Positions 29,208-38,562 of a stretch of 64,000 bases of DNA are shown in pieces (within the stretch, counting starts at the first letter, position 1; each line of letters starts with the position of its first letter). A model generated the notes under the pieces. The model made no database searches, had not been told where the DNA came from, and worked only from the letters and a program-made list of their open reading frames with translations. The position numbers and the translations under genes are program-made. The stretch is from Cupriavidus campinensis (GTDB lineage Bacteria; Pseudomonadota; Gammaproteobacteria; Burkholderiales; Burkholderiaceae), in assembly GCF_905397395.1 (NCBI RefSeq), contig NZ_CAJPVH010000029.1, positions 1-64,000 of the forward strand, given 5' to 3'.

Positions 29208-30056
29208 ATGGACGCCCCCGCTCCCATCAGTCTCAAGCCCGCACAGGCCGACTCCGTCCGCGCCGCCCGGCCGCCGGCCGACATCCTGTCCAGCTTTGCC
29301 GGCGATCCGAATTTCATGCTGTCGCTGGCGCGCGGCCTGACGGTGCTCGAGGCTTTCTCCGAGCGCAAGCGCCCACTCACTATCTCGCAGGTGGCACAGC
29401 GCACGCAGCTGTCGCGCGCCTCGGTGCGGCGCTGTCTCTATACGCTGGAGCAACTGGGCTACGTGAGCCAGCAGGACGGCCACTTCGCGCTGCGGCCGCG
29501 CGTGCTGCATCTGGGCCACGCCTATTTCTCCTCGACGTCGCTGGTCTCGGCGGCGCAACCCATCCTCGACAACCTCAGCACGCGCATCCACGAGACCTCG
29601 GCCCTGGCCATTCTCGACGGCACGGACATCCTTTACCTGGTGCGCTCGGAAGTGCAGCGTGTGCTGACTCATGCACTTGGAATGGGGAGCCGGCTGCCGG
29701 CCTATTGCACGTCCACAGGCCGGCTGCTGCTGGCCCACCAGCCCGAGGCGGTGCTCGAAGCCTTCTTCGAACATGCCGAGCTGCGCCCGCGCACCTTGCA
29801 GACCAAGATCTCGCGCCCGGAGCTGGAAGCGGCCTTCCGGCGCGCGCGGGAGCTGGAATATGTGCTGATCGACGAGGAACTGGAACCGGGTTTGCGGGCG
29901 ATTGCCGTGCCGGTGCGGTCGCTCTCGGGCACCGTGGTGGCGGCCATCAGCGTCAGCGTGAAGGCCACCCGGGTGTCCGAGGCGGAGATGGTGGCGCGGC
30001 TGTTGACCCCCATGCGGGAGGCCGCCGCTGCCATCGGGAAGTTGATTGGGACCTGA
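29208..30056 (+). CDS. IclR family regulator (PcaR/PobR-like)
   Basis: A 282-aa IclR regulator. Winged helix about 36-95: SLARGLTVLEAFSERKRPLTISQVAQRTQLSRASVRRCLYTLEQLGYV, then the effector domain about 115-275 with LPAYCTSTGRLLLA and VPVRSLSGTVVAAISVS. The N-terminal pattern is that of the PcaR/PcaU/PobR group controlling aromatic (protocatechuate) breakdown, but no such genes are nearby, so targets are probably elsewhere. The 270-bp region before it carries no gene. Confidence 0.91.
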   Translation: MDAPAPISLKPAQADSVRAARPPADILSSFAGDPNFMLSLARGLTVLEAFSERKRPLTISQVAQRTQLSRASVRRCLYTLEQLGYVSQQDGHFALRPRVLHLGHAYFSSTSLVSAAQPILDNLSTRIHETSALAILDGTDILYLVRSEVQRVLTHALGMGSRLPAYCTSTGRLLLAHQPEAVLEAFFEHAELRPRTLQTKISRPELEAAFRRARELEYVLIDEELEPGLRAIAVPVRSLSGTVVAAISVSVKATRVSEAEMVARLLTPMREAAAAIGKLIGT

Positions 30057-30100
30057 GCGGGACCTGAGCGGTCCCGATCAGGGGGCTCAATCCCGAAAAA

Positions 30101-30895
30101 TCAGCCCCGGTGTGCCAGTTCGAGCTGGAACACCAGCCGCTGGAGGAAGTTCTCCATGCGGCCATCCGGATTCAGGAAGGCGCAGCCGTAGTGGTGCACG
30201 GTGTTGTCGTCGAAGCCGACCAGCCAGTGGCCCACCACCTGCATGTCCAGTTCCAGCCGGCCCAGTTCGGCAAAATCCAGCACACACTTCTTGATGACCG
30301 TGCCCACCGGCAGCTGGTCAGCGCCCACCGTACGCGAGCGCAGGCCCGCGCCGGACAGCGACAGATCGGCGATATCGAGGTGCAGCGTGCGCTTGTCGGG
30401 CGTCTCCGGCAGATGGATCTGGCAGCGGTAACCCTTGGTCAGCAGCGTGCGCGCGCGGAAATGGCGGCGGCGCTGGAAGTGGTAGAGCTTGTCCGGGAAA
30501 TCGGCGATGAAGGCCGGCCCGCCCTCGAAGCGCGTGGCGCCGGGCACGCCGACCACGAAGTTCACCGGCACGCCGCGCAGCAGCCCCGAGAACGCATTCT
30601 TGTCCGAAGCCATCAGCGCCTGGCGCTCCGCATCTGCGCGGCACCAGTCGAAGATAAAGGTGCGGTTGGCCGGATCCACGTGCAGGATCGACGTCACGAT
30701 CTCGGAGCCCCGCGCCGAACGCACGTTCAGCAGGCACTTCTGCCAGGCCAGGTCGCGCAGCACCGTGCCGATCTGCGAGCTGTGGGTCAGGCGGTAGCGT
30801 TCATCCGACTGCGCGCCTTCCTGCTCGTCAGGTTCGCCCTCGATCTGGGACCGGTTTTGGGCCTGCTCGGACCCTCGGGAATCTTGGACACTCAT
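30101..30895 (-). CDS. YcgR-like flagellar brake protein with PilZ domain
   Basis: A 264-aa cyclic-di-GMP receptor. N-terminal YcgR-type domain (about 35-140) with ILHVDPANRTFIFDWC, then a PilZ domain with the binding motif RRRHFRAR (about 142-149) and the DLSLSGAGLRS motif (D-x-S-x-x-G). Known role of the family: with c-di-GMP it binds the flagellar motor and slows swimming. Start taken at the ATG of MSVQDSRGSEQ; the frame is open further upstream. No flagellar genes nearby. Confidence 0.92.
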   Translation of the reverse strand: MSVQDSRGSEQAQNRSQIEGEPDEQEGAQSDERYRLTHSSQIGTVLRDLAWQKCLLNVRSARGSEIVTSILHVDPANRTFIFDWCRADAERQALMASDKNAFSGLLRGVPVNFVVGVPGATRFEGGPAFIADFPDKLYHFQRRRHFRARTLLTKGYRCQIHLPETPDKRTLHLDIADLSLSGAGLRSRTVGADQLPVGTVIKKCVLDFAELGRLELDMQVVGHWLVGFDDNTVHHYGCAFLNPDGRMENFLQRLVFQLELAHRG

Positions 30896-31088
30896 GGGGA
30901 ATACGCTACGTCGAAAGTGGTCACTCGCCGTCTTGCCTGGGGCGGGCAACGCTTTGTGGATCTGGCTGCGGCCAGCGCCGCATGGTAAGCGCCGCCCGGG
31001 GATGGCGCAAGGTCATGCCTTGGCCTTCGGCAAAATACGACGTAACTTTAGCAACCGACTTCCGGGGGGTAGCGGTTGCAGCGCCTTT

Positions 31089-31976
31089 TCAGCCGGATTC
31101 CATCTCCGTGCGTAGCCAGCCGTGCAGCGCCGCCAGCCGGGCATCCTGGGCGAACGGCGCCGGAGCAATCAGATAGTAGGACGACCCGTCCGCCACAAAC
31201 CCCAGCGGCGCGGCCAGCCGGCCATCGGCCAGTTCATCGGCCGCCATCAGCCGCGACGCCATGGCCCAGCCCAGGCCCGCCGAAGCCGCCTGCAGGCTCA
31301 GGTAGAAGTGTTCATACCACTGGTCTGACCGGCCAATCTGGACGGCGGGACCGGCTTTTTCGCCCGCTTCAAACTGTTGCCAGCGCTGCCAGGCATCGGG
31401 CCGGGTGCGGGTGTGGAGGCGCGTGACCGCCGCCGGGTCAGCCGTGGCCAAATCCGGCCGGCAGACTGGCCCGACACACTCCTGCGCCAGTTCGCGCGTA
31501 TGCCAGCGTGTATCGAACGGGAAATCGTTGCGGCGCAGCGCCACATCCACTCCGCTTTTCCGGAAATCTATCGGCCCGCCGGCCGCCATCAGGTGCAACG
31601 CGATGTCCGGATAGGCGGCGGCAAAGCGCGACAGCCGTGGAATCAGCCAGCGCATGGCGATGGTCGGCTCGCACGACAGCACCAGCGCGGCACGCGGCGC
31701 CGGCGCGCGGATCCGGGCGACCGCCTCGGCCAGCCCCGCCAGAGACTGCGTGGCGGCGGCGTGGAGCGTGCGGCCCGCCTCGGTCAGGAAGACGGCCCGG
31801 TTACGGCGCTCGAAGAGCGGCACACCGAGCGCCTCTTCCAGTTGGCGGATCTGACGGCTGATGGCGCCGTGGGTCAGGTGGAGTTCGTCGGCCGCGCGCA
31901 CAAAGCTGCCAAGCCGTGCGGCGGCCTCGAAGAACCGGATCGCGCCCAGCCAGTGCATCGGCGGCAAATCGCTCAT
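31089..31976 (-). CDS. LysR family transcriptional regulator (GcvA-like)
   Basis: A 295-aa regulator beginning MHWLGAIRFFEAAARLGSFVRAADELHLTHGAISRQIRQLEEALGVPLFERR, the GcvA-type winged helix, followed by an effector domain (about 90-290) with RRNDFPFD. Divergent from the LysE-type exporter gene across 113 bp, the usual arrangement for a LysR protein controlling an amino-acid exporter. The spacer contains a TGTCTGGC direct repeat (32018-32025, 32033-32040). Confidence 0.93.
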   Translation of the reverse strand: MSDLPPMHWLGAIRFFEAAARLGSFVRAADELHLTHGAISRQIRQLEEALGVPLFERRNRAVFLTEAGRTLHAAATQSLAGLAEAVARIRAPAPRAALVLSCEPTIAMRWLIPRLSRFAAAYPDIALHLMAAGGPIDFRKSGVDVALRRNDFPFDTRWHTRELAQECVGPVCRPDLATADPAAVTRLHTRTRPDAWQRWQQFEAGEKAGPAVQIGRSDQWYEHFYLSLQAASAGLGWAMASRLMAADELADGRLAAPLGFVADGSSYYLIAPAPFAQDARLAALHGWLRTEMESG

Positions 31977-32089
31977 CTGTCAGGTTTCCTCACAGTTTTC
32001 GGCGAGTATATATCGGTTGTCTGGCCCTATCCTGTCTGGCGAGAATAGCGGCGCCATCCCACCTCTATCGAACCAGAAAACTCACTGAT

Positions 32090-32716
32090 ATGTCGCCCCT
32101 TGCCGAAGCGCTGGCCGTCGCCAGCATCACCCTCCTCGCCGTGATCAGCCCCGGGCCCGACTTCGCCATGGTCACGCGCAACAGCTACCTGTTCGGCCGC
32201 CGCACCGGGCTGCTGTGCGCGCTGGGCATCGCGCTCGGGGTGCAGGTGCACGTGTGCTACACCATGTTCGGCGTGGCGATGCTGATCGAGCACGCGCACG
32301 GCTGGCTGACGGCGGTGAAGCTGCTCGGCGCGGCCTATTTGATCTGGATCGGCATCAAGACGCTGCGCAACCGCACGCCCCTGACGGTGGATACACGCGA
32401 GGCGCCGGCGTTATCCAACTGGGCCTCGCTGCGGATGGGATTCCTGACCAATGCGCTCAATCCCAAGACCACGCTGTTCGTGGTCAGCACCTACACGCAG
32501 GTGGTGGATGCCCATACGCCGTGGGCGGTGCAACTGGGCTACGGGCTGTTCATGTCCGTGGCGCACTGGGCGTGGTTCAGCCTCGTGGCGTGGGGGTTCG
32601 GCGCGGCGCCGCTGCGCGCTGCCATGCTGCGCCGGCAGGGTTTGATCGACAAGACGCTCGGCTCGGCGCTGTGCGGGCTCGGGGTGGCGCTGGGGCTCAG
32701 CAACCTCGGGCGCTAG
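32090..32716 (+). CDS. LysE family amino-acid exporter
   Basis: A 208-aa inner-membrane protein with about six helices. The RhtB/LysE signature is at the N terminus: ISPGPDFAMVTRNSYLFGRRTGLLCALGIALG, and GFLTNALNPKTTLFVVS in the middle. It should export an amino acid or analogue; substrate unknown. Divergent LysR neighbour is the likely regulator. It overlaps the end of the convergent thpR by 4 bp. Confidence 0.92.
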   Translation: MSPLAEALAVASITLLAVISPGPDFAMVTRNSYLFGRRTGLLCALGIALGVQVHVCYTMFGVAMLIEHAHGWLTAVKLLGAAYLIWIGIKTLRNRTPLTVDTREAPALSNWASLRMGFLTNALNPKTTLFVVSTYTQVVDAHTPWAVQLGYGLFMSVAHWAWFSLVAWGFGAAPLRAAMLRRQGLIDKTLGSALCGLGVALGLSNLGR

Positions 32717-33264
32717 CGGCTACGACTAGCGACTAGCGGATAGCCGGCACGCGGCTCGTGGCGCGCGCCGTCCGGGCTCAGAAAACTCTCAAAGAGGACG
32801 AAGCGCTCGGCGGTCCACGCCGGCAGGGTCAGGTCGTGCTGCGCGGCGAGCCAGTCGCGCATCACCGCCTCCGGCAAGCCCGGACGGCAACGCGCCACGG
32901 TCAGGTGCGGATGAAAGCGACGGCGCTCGCGCGCGATGCCGATGTCGGCCAACGCAGCCTCGATGGTGTCGAACAGCGCGGTCAGGCGGTCATCGTGGGC
33001 CAGGCCGGCCCACAGCACGGCGCCCTGACCGCCCCGGAAGCGTCCGACGCCCTGAACCTGCATCGTCAACAGCGGCGCCCGGATGCCCTCCAGCGCCTTG
33101 CCGATGCGCGCGGCGCTGTCTTCGTCCTGATCGCCAAGAAAACGCAGCGTCAGGTGCAACTGCCCGGCTGGCACGGGCCGCACGCCGCGATGCACGGGCA
33201 GCGTATGCAGCAGGCCCGCCGCCACGGCGGGCGGCGTGTCGATGGCGATGAACAGCCGGGGCAA
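32713..33264 (-). CDS. thpR: RNA 2',3'-cyclic phosphodiesterase
   Basis: A 183-aa 2H-phosphoesterase (ThpR/LigT). Both catalytic H-x-T/S motifs are present: HLTLRFLGD (about 37-45) and HPHLTVARCR (about 117-126). It hydrolyses RNA 2',3'-cyclic phosphate ends in vitro. The start is TTG at 33264, where the conserved MPRLFIAID begins; no ATG or GTG fits. It follows ogt by 21 bp, so it may be the last gene of the alkylation-repair operon. Confidence 0.9.
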   Translation of the reverse strand: MPRLFIAIDTPPAVAAGLLHTLPVHRGVRPVPAGQLHLTLRFLGDQDEDSAARIGKALEGIRAPLLTMQVQGVGRFRGGQGAVLWAGLAHDDRLTALFDTIEAALADIGIARERRRFHPHLTVARCRPGLPEAVMRDWLAAQHDLTLPAWTAERFVLFESFLSPDGARHEPRAGYPLVASRSR

Positions 33265-33285
33265 AGCGAGAAATCGGCCGACAGG

Positions 33286-33837
33286 TCAGCCGAACGCCAG
33301 CGCCGACTGCAACCCCTGCGCGCGCGGCGCCGGGACGTCGAGATCCACGCCCCGTACCCCCTCCAGCCGCAGCAGCGCCCGCTTGCGGTCCACGCCGCCG
33401 GCGTAGCCGGTCAGCGCGCCCGACGCGCCGAGCACGCGATGGCAAGGCACGATGACCGAAAGCGGATTGCGCCCCACGGCGCCCCCCACCGCGCGCGAGT
33501 GCGCAGGGGGCAGGCCGAGACCGGCGCCAAGCTGCCCGTAGGTCGAAGTTTCGCCAAATTCGATGTCGCGCAGCGCCTGCCAGATGCGCTGCTGAAAGGC
33601 GCTGCCGACAAAGCGGATGGGCACCGCGAAAGTCTGCAGCGTCCCATCGAAATAGGCGACCAGCTCTTGCGCCGCCTGCTCCAGCACGCGCTGGTCGGCC
33701 GCCGATGCGAGGCGCGTCGCCGGCGCGCCGGCGGGGTAATACTTCTGCCCGGAGAAGAACATGCCGGTCAGCGCGCCTTCGTCGGCCCGCAATAGCATTT
33801 CCCCGAGAGGACTGTCGATGATCTGATAGCTGGTCAT
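33286..33837 (-). CDS. ogt: methylated-DNA-[protein]-cysteine S-methyltransferase
   Basis: A 183-aa suicide repair protein that takes methyl groups from O6-methylguanine. Active site PCHR with Cys132 in SVIVPCHRVLGASGALTGYAGG; the DNA-binding helix is FQQRIWQALRDIEFGETSTYGQLG (about 81-104). Its ATG overlaps the stop of the Ada-AlkA fusion gene (33834-33837), so translation is coupled. Confidence 0.95.
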   Translation of the reverse strand: MTSYQIIDSPLGEMLLRADEGALTGMFFSGQKYYPAGAPATRLASAADQRVLEQAAQELVAYFDGTLQTFAVPIRFVGSAFQQRIWQALRDIEFGETSTYGQLGAGLGLPPAHSRAVGGAVGRNPLSVIVPCHRVLGASGALTGYAGGVDRKRALLRLEGVRGVDLDVPAPRAQGLQSALAFG

Positions 33838-35372
33838 GCTGCCTGCTCCTTGCTGTGATCTTCGGATCGATCTGCTGATGGATCCGCCATCGGCTCGCCG
33901 GACGCCGGGGGCGTGCCATAGCGATGCCAGAGATGAATGGCCGCGTAGGCGCGCCACGGCGCCCACTGCGCGGTGCGGTCATGCATCGCCCGCACCGTGC
34001 TTACGGCGAGCACCTTGCGCAGCGCGTAGTCGGTGGCCGGAAAGGCGTCTGGCCAGCCCAGCGCGCGCATGGCGATGTACTGCGCGGTCCAGTCGCCGAT
34101 GCCATCGACCTCGCGCAGCCGGGCCACGGTCTCCTCGGGCGGCGCGAGCGGATCGAGCGCGATCTCGCCTGAGACAATTCTTAACGCCAGCGCGCGGATC
34201 GTGCGCAGCTTGCCCGGCGTCACGCCGGCCTCGCGGTACACCGCGTCGGGCAGGTCGGCCAGCGCCTGCGCGGTCGGGAACACGTGGGTCAGCGGCGGCT
34301 GGCCGGCCATGGGGGGCAGTCCCGCGAGCGCCTTCGGCGGCAGGGGCTCGCCGGCCAGCGAGACCAGCCGCGTGAGAATCCGCCGCGCCTGGATCACGGA
34401 AATCACCTGGCCGACGATCGCCCGCACGGCAATCTCGAAACCATCGAACGTGCCCGGCAGGCGCATGCCCGGCACATCGGCGGCGAGGTCGCCCAGATGG
34501 CGGTCCACCACGTCCGGCCGGCAGCCCAGGTCGCATAGCCGCCGCACCTTGCCCAGCGATTGCGGAATCGCGTGGGCCAGCGTGCCGGAGAGTGTCACGC
34601 GCAGCACGGTGCGCTTCGGCACGTGCTCCAGCCGCACCCAGCCGAGGTGGCGCTGCGCGCCCACGTCCACGGCCAGCGTGCGGAGGTAGACATCGCCTCG
34701 TACTTGTTCGATGCCATCCACAACGCGCACGCCGAGGAAGGCGAGCAGCGCGGACCACGCCAGCGGCGGGCGGTAGCCCAACTCGAACACGAGCTGGTCG
34801 GCCATGCCTTCGGCGGCGCGGCGGCGCATGGCGAGCGGGGTCAGGCCATAGCGCTGGCGCAGCACGTCGTTGAAGCGTCGCACACTGCCAAAACCCGCCG
34901 CCAGCGCCACCTGCGTGACGGGCAGCGTGGTGTCGGTCAGCAGCCGCTTGGCGAGCAGCAGCTTCTGCGTCTGGGCGTATTCGAGCACCGAGACACCGAA
35001 CTGCGCATCGAACAGGCGCCGCAAGTGACGTTCCGTCACACCGATGCGCTTGGCGAGTTGCGCCACGCCGGCCTCGGCCATGAAGCCTTCGTCGATCAGC
35101 GTGGCCGCCGCCTGCGCGAGCCGCCCGGAAATATCGGCCAGCCCGTGCCCGGGCGCCAGTTCCGGCCGGCAGCGCAGGCAGGGGCGGAAGCCATGCTTCT
35201 CGGCCGAGGCGGCGGTGTCGTAGAACGTGCAGTTCTCGCGCCGGGGCGTGCGCACCGCGCAGATCGGCCGGCAATAGATGCCCGTGGACGACACGCCTAC
35301 GAAAAAGCGTCCGTCGAAGCGCCGGTCGTGCGAGGCGACTGCCTTGTAGCAGGTGTCGGGATCGAGGTTCAT
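33834..35372 (-). CDS. Ada N-terminal / AraC / AlkA fusion (DNA-3-methyladenine glycosylase and regulator)
   Basis: A 512-aa three-part protein. Residues 1-75: Ada zinc domain with C34, C38, C65 and C68, spaced exactly as C38, C42, C69 and C72 of E. coli Ada, so the methylphosphotriester acceptor (C34) is intact. About 80-185: AraC-type helix-turn-helix (GVTERHLRRLFDAQFGVSVLEYAQTQKLL). About 190-490: AlkA N-terminal domain and HhH-GPD glycosylase with VDGIGDWTAQYIAMRA and the catalytic aspartate near D448 in PATDYAL. The protein probably senses methylation damage and activates its own operon (with ogt, perhaps thpR) while also excising alkylated bases. Start at the ATG of MNLDPDTCYKA. Confidence 0.94.
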   Translation of the reverse strand: MNLDPDTCYKAVASHDRRFDGRFFVGVSSTGIYCRPICAVRTPRRENCTFYDTAASAEKHGFRPCLRCRPELAPGHGLADISGRLAQAAATLIDEGFMAEAGVAQLAKRIGVTERHLRRLFDAQFGVSVLEYAQTQKLLLAKRLLTDTTLPVTQVALAAGFGSVRRFNDVLRQRYGLTPLAMRRRAAEGMADQLVFELGYRPPLAWSALLAFLGVRVVDGIEQVRGDVYLRTLAVDVGAQRHLGWVRLEHVPKRTVLRVTLSGTLAHAIPQSLGKVRRLCDLGCRPDVVDRHLGDLAADVPGMRLPGTFDGFEIAVRAIVGQVISVIQARRILTRLVSLAGEPLPPKALAGLPPMAGQPPLTHVFPTAQALADLPDAVYREAGVTPGKLRTIRALALRIVSGEIALDPLAPPEETVARLREVDGIGDWTAQYIAMRALGWPDAFPATDYALRKVLAVSTVRAMHDRTAQWAPWRAYAAIHLWHRYGTPPASGEPMADPSADRSEDHSKEQAA

Positions 35373-35526
35373 GGGAAGCATCCTACCGCTTCCTGCGCCG
35401 GGAAATGCGCTGGAATCGGACATTCGCCTGAGACAAATGTCCCCGATTCTGAAAGTGCGGCCCCACGCGTTCCGGGACGGTGCGACGGGGCTAGAATCGC
35501 ATCACTCTTCATCGTCCGAGGACGTC

Positions 35527-38409
35527 ATGCTTCGCCGTCGTGCTGCCTTTGCCGCCTTTGTCGCGGTTGCTGTCTCGCTGGCCGCCGCCCTGCCGGCCCC
35601 GCCAGCCCTTGCCGCGCCTGCCCGCAGCGCCGCGCGTGCGCAGTCGCCTGCACCCGCCACCGTGCCGGGTGCCTCCCCCCTGATCCAGGCTACGCGCGTG
35701 GCCACCGTGGAGGGCATCACCGAATACCGGCTGCCGAACGGCCTGCGCATCCTGCTGGCGCCGGACGCCGCGCAGCCCACCACCACGGTCAACATGACCT
35801 ATCTGGTGGGCAGCCGGCACGAGAACTACGGCGAAACCGGCATGGCGCACCTGCTGGAGCACATGCTGTTCAAGGGCACGCCGTCGCTGCCGGGCCGGAC
35901 CATTCCCACGGAATTCGCGCGGCGCGGCATGCAGTACAACGGCACCACGTCGCAGGACCGTACCAATTACTTCCAGACCTTTGCCGCCAGCGAGGACAAC
36001 CTCGACTGGGCGCTGAAGATGGAGGCGGACCGCATGGTCAACAGCTTCGTCTCGCGCACGGATCTGGACAGCGAGATGTCCGTGGTGCGCAACGAGATGG
36101 AGATCGGCGAGAACAATCCGATGCGGATGCTGCTCCAGCAGATGAACGCGGCGTCCTACCGGTGGCACAACTACAGCAAGGCGCCGATCGGCGCGCGCAG
36201 CGACGTGGAGCATGTGGGCATTGAGAACCTGCAGGCGTTCTACCGCCGCTACTACCAGCCGGACAACGCCGTGCTGGTGGTAACGGGGCAGTTTGACCCC
36301 ACCACCACGCTGGCACGCATCGAACAGGCTTTCGGGCCGATTCCGCGCCCCACGCGCGTGTTGCCCTCCGAGTACACGGTGGAACCGCCGCAGGAGGGCG
36401 CGCGCGAACTGACACTGACGCGCCCCGGCGACAGCAGCATCGTCGCCGTGCAGTACCACGTGGCGCCCGGCGCCCACCCGGACACCGCCGCGCTGACCCT
36501 GCTGTCCCTGGTCCTCTCCGATACGCCCGGCGGGCGGCTGCATCGCGCGCTGGTGGACACCCACAAGGCCGCGTGGCAATCGAGCCGGTTCGAAGGCATG
36601 AAGGACCCCGGGCTGATCGTGTTCGCGGCGGGCACGAGCAAGGACCGCCCGCTCGACGCCGTGCGGGCCGCCCTGCTGGCCGAGGTGGAAGGGCTGGCGA
36701 CGCGGCCAGTCACCCAGGAGGAACTCGACCGCGCGCGCCTGCGGGTGCGCAACGGCTACGAGCAGGTGCTGAACAATCCGGCGCAGTACGGCGTGCTGCT
36801 GTCCGAGGCCATCGCCAAGGGTGACTGGCGGCTGTTCCTGCTCGACCGCGACCGCGTGGAGGCCGCCACGCTGGCGGACGTGCAACGCGTGGCCGATCTT
36901 TACCTGCGGCCGACCAATCGCACCGTCGGGCAATTCCTGCCCGGCGACAAGCCGCAGCTTGCCAACGTACCGCAGGCGCCCGACGTGGCCGCGCTGGTGC
37001 GCGACTACGCAGGCCGCCCGACCGCCGCGCCGGTGCCGACGTTCGACCCGAGCCCGGCCAATATCGACGCCCACACGGTCCGCCAGACGCTGCCCAACGG
37101 CATGCAGTTGGCGCTGCTGTCCAAGCCCACGCGCGGGGAGGCCGTCAATGGCACGCTGATCCTGCGCTTTGGCAACACGCAGGCGCTGCAGGGTCAGACC
37201 TCGGTGGGATCGCTCGCGGCGGGCATGCTCGACCGTGGCGCGGGCGCGTTCGACCGCCAGCGCATTGCCGACCGCTTCGAGGCGCTCAAGGCCAGTGTGT
37301 CGATCTCGGGCAATGCCGAGCGGCTGACGGTGAGCTTCGTGACGCGCCGCCAGTACCTGCCTGACCTGATGGCGCTGCTCCGCACGGTGCTGCGCATGCC
37401 GACCTTCCCGGCCAGCGAGTTCGAGACGCTGCGCGCGAGCAGCGTCGCCGGTATCGAGAGCCAGCAACGCCAGCCCAATGCGCTCGCGCCGAACGCGCTG
37501 GGCCGCCATGGCAATCCCTACCCGCCGGACGACCCGCGCTACACCCCCACATTCGACGAAAGCGTGGCCGCGCTGCGCGCCGTCACGCCGGCGCAGATCC
37601 GCACGTTCCACGCGCGCTTCTACGGCGCCGAACACGCGCAGTTGGCGCTGGTCGGGGATTTCGACGCGGATGAGGCCGTGCGGCAGGCCACCTACCTGTT
37701 CGGCGACTGGCGGGCGCAGGTGCCGTACGAACGCGTGGACCGCCCCTTCTACGCGATTCCTGCCGCCAGCTTCACGCTGGACACGCCGGGGAAGGCCAAC
37801 GCGGTCTATCTGGCCTCCCTGCCGATCGACCTCGTCAATGATTCCCCCGACTACCCGCTGCTGCTGATTGCCAGCCGGGTGCTGGGCGGCACCGGCATGC
37901 GCAGCCGGCTGGCGGACCGCCTGCGCCAGCAGGAAGGCATCAGCTACGGGGCGTCGAGTTCGATCTCGGTGGGTGCGCTGGACCGGGCCGGGCGCTTCGG
38001 CCTGTGGGCGGCCTACGCCCCCCAGAACCAGGCCCGGCTGCGCAAGGCCATCGACGAGGAAATGGCACGCTTTGCGCGTGACGGCATTTCCGACGCCGAA
38101 CTGGCGGAGGCGGTCAGCGGCCTGCTCCAGCAAGGCATGATGAGCCGCACGCGCGACGGCGCGCTGGCCGGTGCGCTGGCCAACCTGCTGTTCCTGGACC
38201 GTACCATGGCCCATACCGCCGAAGTGGAGGCTCGCATTCGCGCCGCCACGCCTGCCGCCGTGAACGATGCCATTCGCCGCTACCTGACGCCAGCCGGGCT
38301 GACGCAGGCCTTCGCGGGCGACTTTGGCGCCACCACGGCGGCGACGGCGCCGGCCGGCATGCCGCCTCCGGGGGCGGCAATCGAGCCGCCAGACGCATCA
38401 AAGCCCTAG
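35527..38409 (+). CDS. M16 family zinc metallopeptidase, exported
   Basis: A 960-aa periplasmic peptidase with a signal peptide (MLRRRAAFAAFVAVAVSLAAALPAPPALA). The inverted zinc motif H108-L-L-E111-H112 is intact, with the third ligand near E190 (SVVRNEMEIGE). Two tandem M16 halves follow; the second (from about residue 510) lacks HxxEH and is the usual non-catalytic half. Similar to PqqL and processing-peptidase-like proteins; substrate unknown. Start placed at the ATG of the signal peptide. Divergent from the Ada-AlkA gene, 154 bp apart. Confidence 0.94.
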   Translation: MLRRRAAFAAFVAVAVSLAAALPAPPALAAPARSAARAQSPAPATVPGASPLIQATRVATVEGITEYRLPNGLRILLAPDAAQPTTTVNMTYLVGSRHENYGETGMAHLLEHMLFKGTPSLPGRTIPTEFARRGMQYNGTTSQDRTNYFQTFAASEDNLDWALKMEADRMVNSFVSRTDLDSEMSVVRNEMEIGENNPMRMLLQQMNAASYRWHNYSKAPIGARSDVEHVGIENLQAFYRRYYQPDNAVLVVTGQFDPTTTLARIEQAFGPIPRPTRVLPSEYTVEPPQEGARELTLTRPGDSSIVAVQYHVAPGAHPDTAALTLLSLVLSDTPGGRLHRALVDTHKAAWQSSRFEGMKDPGLIVFAAGTSKDRPLDAVRAALLAEVEGLATRPVTQEELDRARLRVRNGYEQVLNNPAQYGVLLSEAIAKGDWRLFLLDRDRVEAATLADVQRVADLYLRPTNRTVGQFLPGDKPQLANVPQAPDVAALVRDYAGRPTAAPVPTFDPSPANIDAHTVRQTLPNGMQLALLSKPTRGEAVNGTLILRFGNTQALQGQTSVGSLAAGMLDRGAGAFDRQRIADRFEALKASVSISGNAERLTVSFVTRRQYLPDLMALLRTVLRMPTFPASEFETLRASSVAGIESQQRQPNALAPNALGRHGNPYPPDDPRYTPTFDESVAALRAVTPAQIRTFHARFYGAEHAQLALVGDFDADEAVRQATYLFGDWRAQVPYERVDRPFYAIPAASFTLDTPGKANAVYLASLPIDLVNDSPDYPLLLIASRVLGGTGMRSRLADRLRQQEGISYGASSSISVGALDRAGRFGLWAAYAPQNQARLRKAIDEEMARFARDGISDAELAEAVSGLLQQGMMSRTRDGALAGALANLLFLDRTMAHTAEVEARIRAATPAAVNDAIRRYLTPAGLTQAFAGDFGATTAATAPAGMPPPGAAIEPPDASKP

Positions 38410-38502
38410 GAAGCTGGTATAAGGAAGAACGCCAATTCTGGCGAGACTGGCCCGGGGCCGGGGTTGTGGGCGGAAACGCCCGCGACTACCCCTTCCGCGT
38501 CC

Positions 38503-38538
38503 TTGTGACGGCCGGTCAATCACTGTATATTCGTACAG
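38503..38538 (+). promoter_or_regulatory. sigma70 promoter with consensus LexA (SOS) box
   Basis: TTGTGA (38503-38508), a 17-bp spacer and TATATT (38526-38531) form a good promoter. The -10 is inside CTGT-ATATTCGT-ACAG (38523-38538), a perfect CTGT-N8-ACAG LexA box. The ATG of the next gene is 25 bp downstream. Confidence 0.78.
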
Positions 38539-38562
38539 TATTCGTTGAGACAAGAGGTGTGG

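Noticed and set aside
30048..30077. Short direct repeat GGGACCTGAGC after the IclR gene
   Set aside because: Two copies only, partly inside the stop-codon region; probably a local duplication without function.
35509..38214. About 900-codon minus-strand frame opposite the M16 peptidase
   Set aside because: Typical GC-rich shadow with His/Arg/Gly bias; the sense strand carries HxxEH and a signal peptide.
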